This document shows, piece after piece, positions 34,042 to 37,963 of a DNA stretch of 37,963 bases. The stretch lies in contig JAWQRO010000490.1 of NCBI GenBank assembly GCA_033557835.1, positions 1-37,963 on the forward strand, read 5' to 3'. The notes under the pieces are model-generated. The model was not told where the DNA came from, did not search any database, and saw nothing but the letters and a program-made list of their open reading frames with translations. Source of the stretch: Helochares maculicollis. Its lineage: Eukaryota > Arthropoda > Insecta > Coleoptera > Hydrophilidae. A program made the position numbers and the translations under genes. The first letter of the stretch is position 1, and every line of letters starts with the position of its first letter.

Positions 34042-36350
34042 ATTGAGCAATGTTTATATAGGTAAAATAAACAATCATAGTGATGATACTTTTCTAATCA
34101 ATTCAAATGAAACATCTTTCTATAACTATTGACACAGTTTATGCTGCAATATATTTATAATTCTAATTAATTTTTATCTGTGCAAGCTTTGGAATCAACT
34201 GAGATTTTAAGTTAGAAAGAAGTAAAAGATCCACCGAGTGCATTTCGCTTTAGCCCTATTTATAATGCTCCCAACATTAATTTTACTTTAGCTTATCTTA
34301 ATAAATTCCCTATTACCTCATTGGAGTAAAGGGGCAAAATTTGAAAGTGTATTAGCCTCCAGGGTAAACATTTATTTTTTGAAACACTAAATTGCGAAGC
34401 GAAAAGATTGTTAAATTTGAAATTATTCTGGCCCGTAAAGCTGCAAAACGGAAGAATATTTCATCATCGACTAACTACTCCATCTATCCAATTCTGGGGA
34501 ATGGGGTAATAAAGGCTATATTTTATAATTAGACTTGGACGTAATTTCGGTTTAATATTGTAGGCAGCGCGCCCTTGCGACTGCCTGTAAAAGTCCAATT
34601 TATGAGACTTTTTGCTGGAGGCGATGGCATTATCACTTTTAATACGCCATTATACGTTTACGGCAGTTCGACTGGGGGCGATTTAAATTCATTCCGTGCA
34701 ATCTGCAATGAATCGTTCCTGCATTTGGTCTACCTGATGCTGCTACAAATGCTATTATTTTAGAGGAGCTTCAGTTCGCTAGAGAGTAATAGAAATTATT
34801 TTTAAAGACACAAAATGACGCAAAACAAATCCACTAAAATATAATGTAAAGTTTCTATCATGAGACACAACGACTGCGGTTTTCGTTTCATAGCTTATCC
34901 TGTAAATAAAGAAAATTAATTCTTGAGGTTTCAAATTTGTAACTATTTAGCCTTTTTGGGCCAGATTAATTATCGTATAATCAAACATTTACACATATAT
35001 AAACGGTTCTTTGCTTGTCTGCCGATGGAATATTATCAATTTTTACTCGAAAATTATATTATAAATTCTTGTCAAGATATTTTCAAAAATTATGCTAGTG
35101 TGTGTACGGTTACTGAACAATATATAGTTCTCTAGGATATTATCGTCGTTTTTTTAAGCTAGTATTCAAATTTGAAAATCAGATAATTCTTTTATAAAAC
35201 AAGCTTTAGAAGTTTTCCAATTTCGATTTTGCTAAGAAAAGTGCAAACATATATTGAAAAGCAGCCGTAGAGCCCTAGTCGCAGTTTGTTCAAATAAAAT
35301 CTAGGATATAGCAATAGGGAAACGTACGGAGAGGTGAAATTGCGAAAACCTGCCATTTGGCTAAATAGAGAACGCTTTAATAACGACGGCTCGAAAGAGC
35401 CGGATGTAATGAATTGGTAAATATAAGCCGGATGACAGTGCAAACTGCACAGTTGACTTATAAAAATTAATCTTCATTAGAATCCTTATTGCGTTACATT
35501 TGCGACGGCTTCTCACAGTGCAGAGTTCTCTTATTTTGCTACATTACGCTGCTCTGCAAATGAGAACGGTGCTGTGGTTTACTCTTTGCCAGTTAACTAA
35601 TTTTGAAATCGCAGCGATCGCAACGTTTTCCTGGATATGAGTTGAATTTACTTTTATCTGTAGATCTGAAAATCAGCTTAAATTTATTAAACGCTTTCAT
35701 TTTGCCCATACAGAGCAGACAATTAGGTTATGTGGGAAATGAAGAGCGCAACTAATTCTTTTAATTTTATTGTTACCGCTTCAGGGATGTCTTTTAATAG
35801 GAAATTCCACCTGCTGATTCTTTAAACTCCTTATTTAAATTTCACCCAACAAAAGCAGGACATGTACATATTCTACCATAATATTAGCAGCTGTATGAAA
35901 CTGTACACAATTTTTCAATAGCAAGGTTGTAGTGCTTAAAAAATGTAATAACAAGACCTAAAGGCAGCAGATAAATGATTGCGCTACAGTTACCTTTTCC
36001 TTTTACCTTAAAGGATATATTATTATATAGTTAACTCAGGGCCAAGCATCTAACAATAATTATGGTTAAATAGAGGTATTTTTACGAATTATTTAGGATC
36101 ACAAGAAGTCAGTTTTCAATTCTTTTTAAATTATTAAATAATTAATATAACAATTTATTCTGCACAGTTTAAATTTGTTTTCATTTAAAAGACAGAAAAT
36201 TTCAATTCTCAATGTGCCTATGTTAAGCTTAGGTAGAAACATATTTTACTTAACAGCAATCATGATCAGATTAAATACATCTGAGACATTCTGGCACACA
36301 CAAATGAAGTTGGCATTCTTTCTTTGTAGTACTTTTATGATGTTCTCTAA
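34042..36350. other. Interval without recognised genes
   Basis: About 2.3 kb, mainly AT-rich. One compact stem-loop is present at 34562-34586. No transposon ends, RNA genes or credible coding frames were recognised. Confidence 0.45.
34562..34586. repeat. GC-rich stem-loop
   Basis: AGGCAGCGC pairs with GCG-A-CTGCCT (one bulged A) around the loop GCCCTT. Confidence 0.6.
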
Positions 36351-36352
36351 TA

Positions 36353-37638
36353 CTAGGTTAGTTGAAAAGCTCGCTGAGCGGGGATAAAAAAAGAGCAAAA
36401 CTAAAAAAATACCTTGTCTTCAGTGTATTCTCCCATTACTTTAATACGTTTTCTCCTACGATTTTCCAATTCAGTTATACTTTATGTAAAATGGTTTTCT
36501 GGTAGCTCGTCAAAATATTGGTTCACAGTCGTTATAACTTCTTTATTTGACAAAAAACGCTTTCCATGGAGAACTTTTTTTAAATTTGGAAATAGATGGA
36601 AGTCCGAAGCGGCTAGATCGGGTGAGTAAGGCGGCTGTTTGATCAATTCATACCGTAAATTGTTTAATTTGGCCATTGTTTGAACACATTTGTGTGCTGG
36701 CCCGTTATCTTGATGGAAAATAATGTTGTTCTTCTTCAAGCCAGCTCTCTTTTCTTTCATTTTGGTATTTAATTGATCCAACAGATTTGCATAATACTCT
36801 CCTACTATGGTTTTATCGGTTTGAAGATAATCAATCAACAAAATGACCTCTGCATTCCAGAAAACAGATGCCATAACCTTTTTGGAAGATTTGGACTATT
36901 TTGATTGTTTTGGATCTGAACAACCAGGCTCAGTCCACTCTGAGGTTTGTTGTCACAGCTTGGGATCATAATGGTACATCCAGGTTTCATCCATAGTAAC
37001 AAAACGACGTAAAAATCTTTTTTATTGTTTTGAAAAAACTCCAAATGATCCTTAGAAAGATTCACTCGAAGTCGTTTTTGATCGCAGCTTAAGAAATGCG
37101 GCACCCATCGTGCACAAAGCTTTCTGAGGCGTAGGACATCTTTCAAAATATAAAGTACTCGCTCAGATGAGATATTCATGGTCTCAGAAATCTCATTCAA
37201 GGTTATCTTTTTGTCATTCATTGCCATATCATGAATGGTATCAATCATTTCTTCAGTGGTCCCACTTTTTGGACGTCCTGAACGAGGATCATTTTCTAAG
37301 CTTGGGCGACCACGTTTAAATTCTAATGCCCACTTACAGACCATTGTTTTAGATGGAGCAGTATCGCCTAACACATTCACCATTTCACTATAAATCTCCT
37401 TCGCCTTCAAACCCGTTTTCACTTAAAATTTTATTACTGCACGATGTTCAATTTTTTTCCATAATTTAATTATGTTGACACGTGTAACATCAAAGCGTCA
37501 TAAAGCACATTGACAAGTTATATCGAATTGAAATTTGCAGATGCATTCATTAGAAGCATGTGTCCTTAAATGCAGTCGAAATTGTAGTTCTATCAACGAC
37601 TTAAAGTCTTCGCTCCGCGAACGTTTCAACTAACCTAG
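36353..37638 (-). mobile_element. Mar-A mariner copy 4, best preserved
   Basis: A complete 1286-bp element. Both termini are present: CTAGGTTAGTTGAAAAG at 36353 and the inverted CAACTAACCTAG ending at 37638, each next to TA (36351-36352 and 37639-37640), the mariner target duplication. The inner terminal sequence contains GCTCGCTGAGCGGGG on one side and CTTCGCTCCGCGAAC on the other, so the terminal repeats are about 27 bp with a few mismatches. It lies opposite to copies 1-3, which makes copies 3 and 4 a 3.6-kb-spaced inverted repeat. Confidence 0.95.
36414..37461 (-). pseudogene. Mariner transposase pseudogene (Mar-A copy 4)
   Basis: DD34D transposase, resembling the irritans subfamily. In coding order: an ATG near 37461 whose A-run has one base too many, a stop at about codon 12, then 37422-36990 open with GLKAKEIYSEM, MVCKWALEFKRG, a paired helix-turn-helix region, SGRPKSG and the linker WVPHFLSCDQKR. 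A one-base deletion after KKDF shifts the frame just before TMDETW (first Asp, about 36990). TGA and TAG stops lie in the following roughly 30 codons. From 36874 the frame is open again through HQDNGPAH (second Asp) and SPDLAASDFHLF (third Asp), with 34 residues between them, to ENHFT and a stop, then ITELENR and MGEYTED. All three catalytic Asps are kept, but at least six lesions make it inactive. Its terminal repeats could still be mobilised in trans. Confidence 0.92.
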
Positions 37639-37640
37639 TA

Positions 37641-37963
37641 TGATAAAAGAAATCATAAAGCTAGTTAGACTCAAATATTATCAAATATATCTAGAAGATA
37701 AACATTTTTTATAATAATACTTTGTTATTTGGTCTCTGTTTTTATTAAAATTAAACAATAACATCGATCCGTAATATTTAATCTAGAAAAAAAAGATGTT
37801 CCGCATTAAAATTTGAACGCCCAGTTGTACCCTCCATGTTATAACGGAAGGCTTTAGTTTTGACTTGGTTAAGGGAGTGAAGCTACTCTATTTTTCTCGA
37901 CAAAGGGTTCCTTTTGGGTATAGCTGAGGGCTTCATGATCTCTCTAGGTCTACGCTTAAATAT
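37641..37963. other. Non-coding end of window
   Basis: No feature recognised between the right end of Mar-A copy 4 and the window edge. Confidence 0.45.

Noticed and set aside
1..37963. CRISPR arrays, operons, rRNA or common insect microRNAs
   Set aside because: None seen on either strand; the sequence is eukaryotic and I recognised no familiar microRNA seeds in hairpin context.

Overview
This is AT-rich, intron-poor-looking animal DNA, almost certainly from an arthropod and most likely an insect. The evidence is a set of decayed DD34D mariner transposons of at least three lineages, a 5'-truncated RTE-like non-LTR retrotransposon and an LTR-element remnant, all in long stretches without coding content. 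No complete, recognisable host gene is present. I saw no rRNA, tRNA, CRISPR array or bacterial operon structure.

Layout. 1-3.4 kb is mostly featureless but holds one small open frame (1147-1302) with a clear membrane helix that runs into a good splice-donor sequence. 3.4-4.0 kb is a minus-strand mariner relic. 8.86-10.5 kb is a mariner of the commonest family here (called Mar-A below), in which about 250 bp has been replaced by the 3' end of an LTR retroelement. 10.95-11.56 kb is a chimera: the 5' end of a mauritiana-type mariner fused to the 3' tail of Mar-A. 11.6-19.5 kb is non-coding with some hairpins. 19.5-20.7 kb is a nearly full-length, decayed mauritiana-type mariner. 20.7-23.9 kb is largely unexplained. 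23.9-25.4 kb is the RTE-like relic on the minus strand. 28.5-28.8 kb holds a GC-richer frame with a signal-peptide-like start. 29.4-30.2 kb is a roughly 410-bp direct tandem duplication. 31.0-32.7 kb carries two head-to-tail Mar-A copies. 33.9-34.0 kb is a short minisatellite. 36.35-37.64 kb is the best-preserved Mar-A, on the minus strand.

How it fits together. The mobile elements are independent insertions and none looks able to move itself: each has stops, frameshifts or lost catalytic residues. The two host-coding candidates (1147-1302 and 28520-28774) lie on the same strand, and a putative donor at 1289 is phase-compatible with a putative acceptor at 28606-28607. The window could therefore be one very long transposon-filled intron, but that is a hypothesis. 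I found nothing that convincingly forms a new multi-gene system. The best leads are the two small candidate coding frames, the tandem duplication with its conserved palindromes, and several perfect hairpins.
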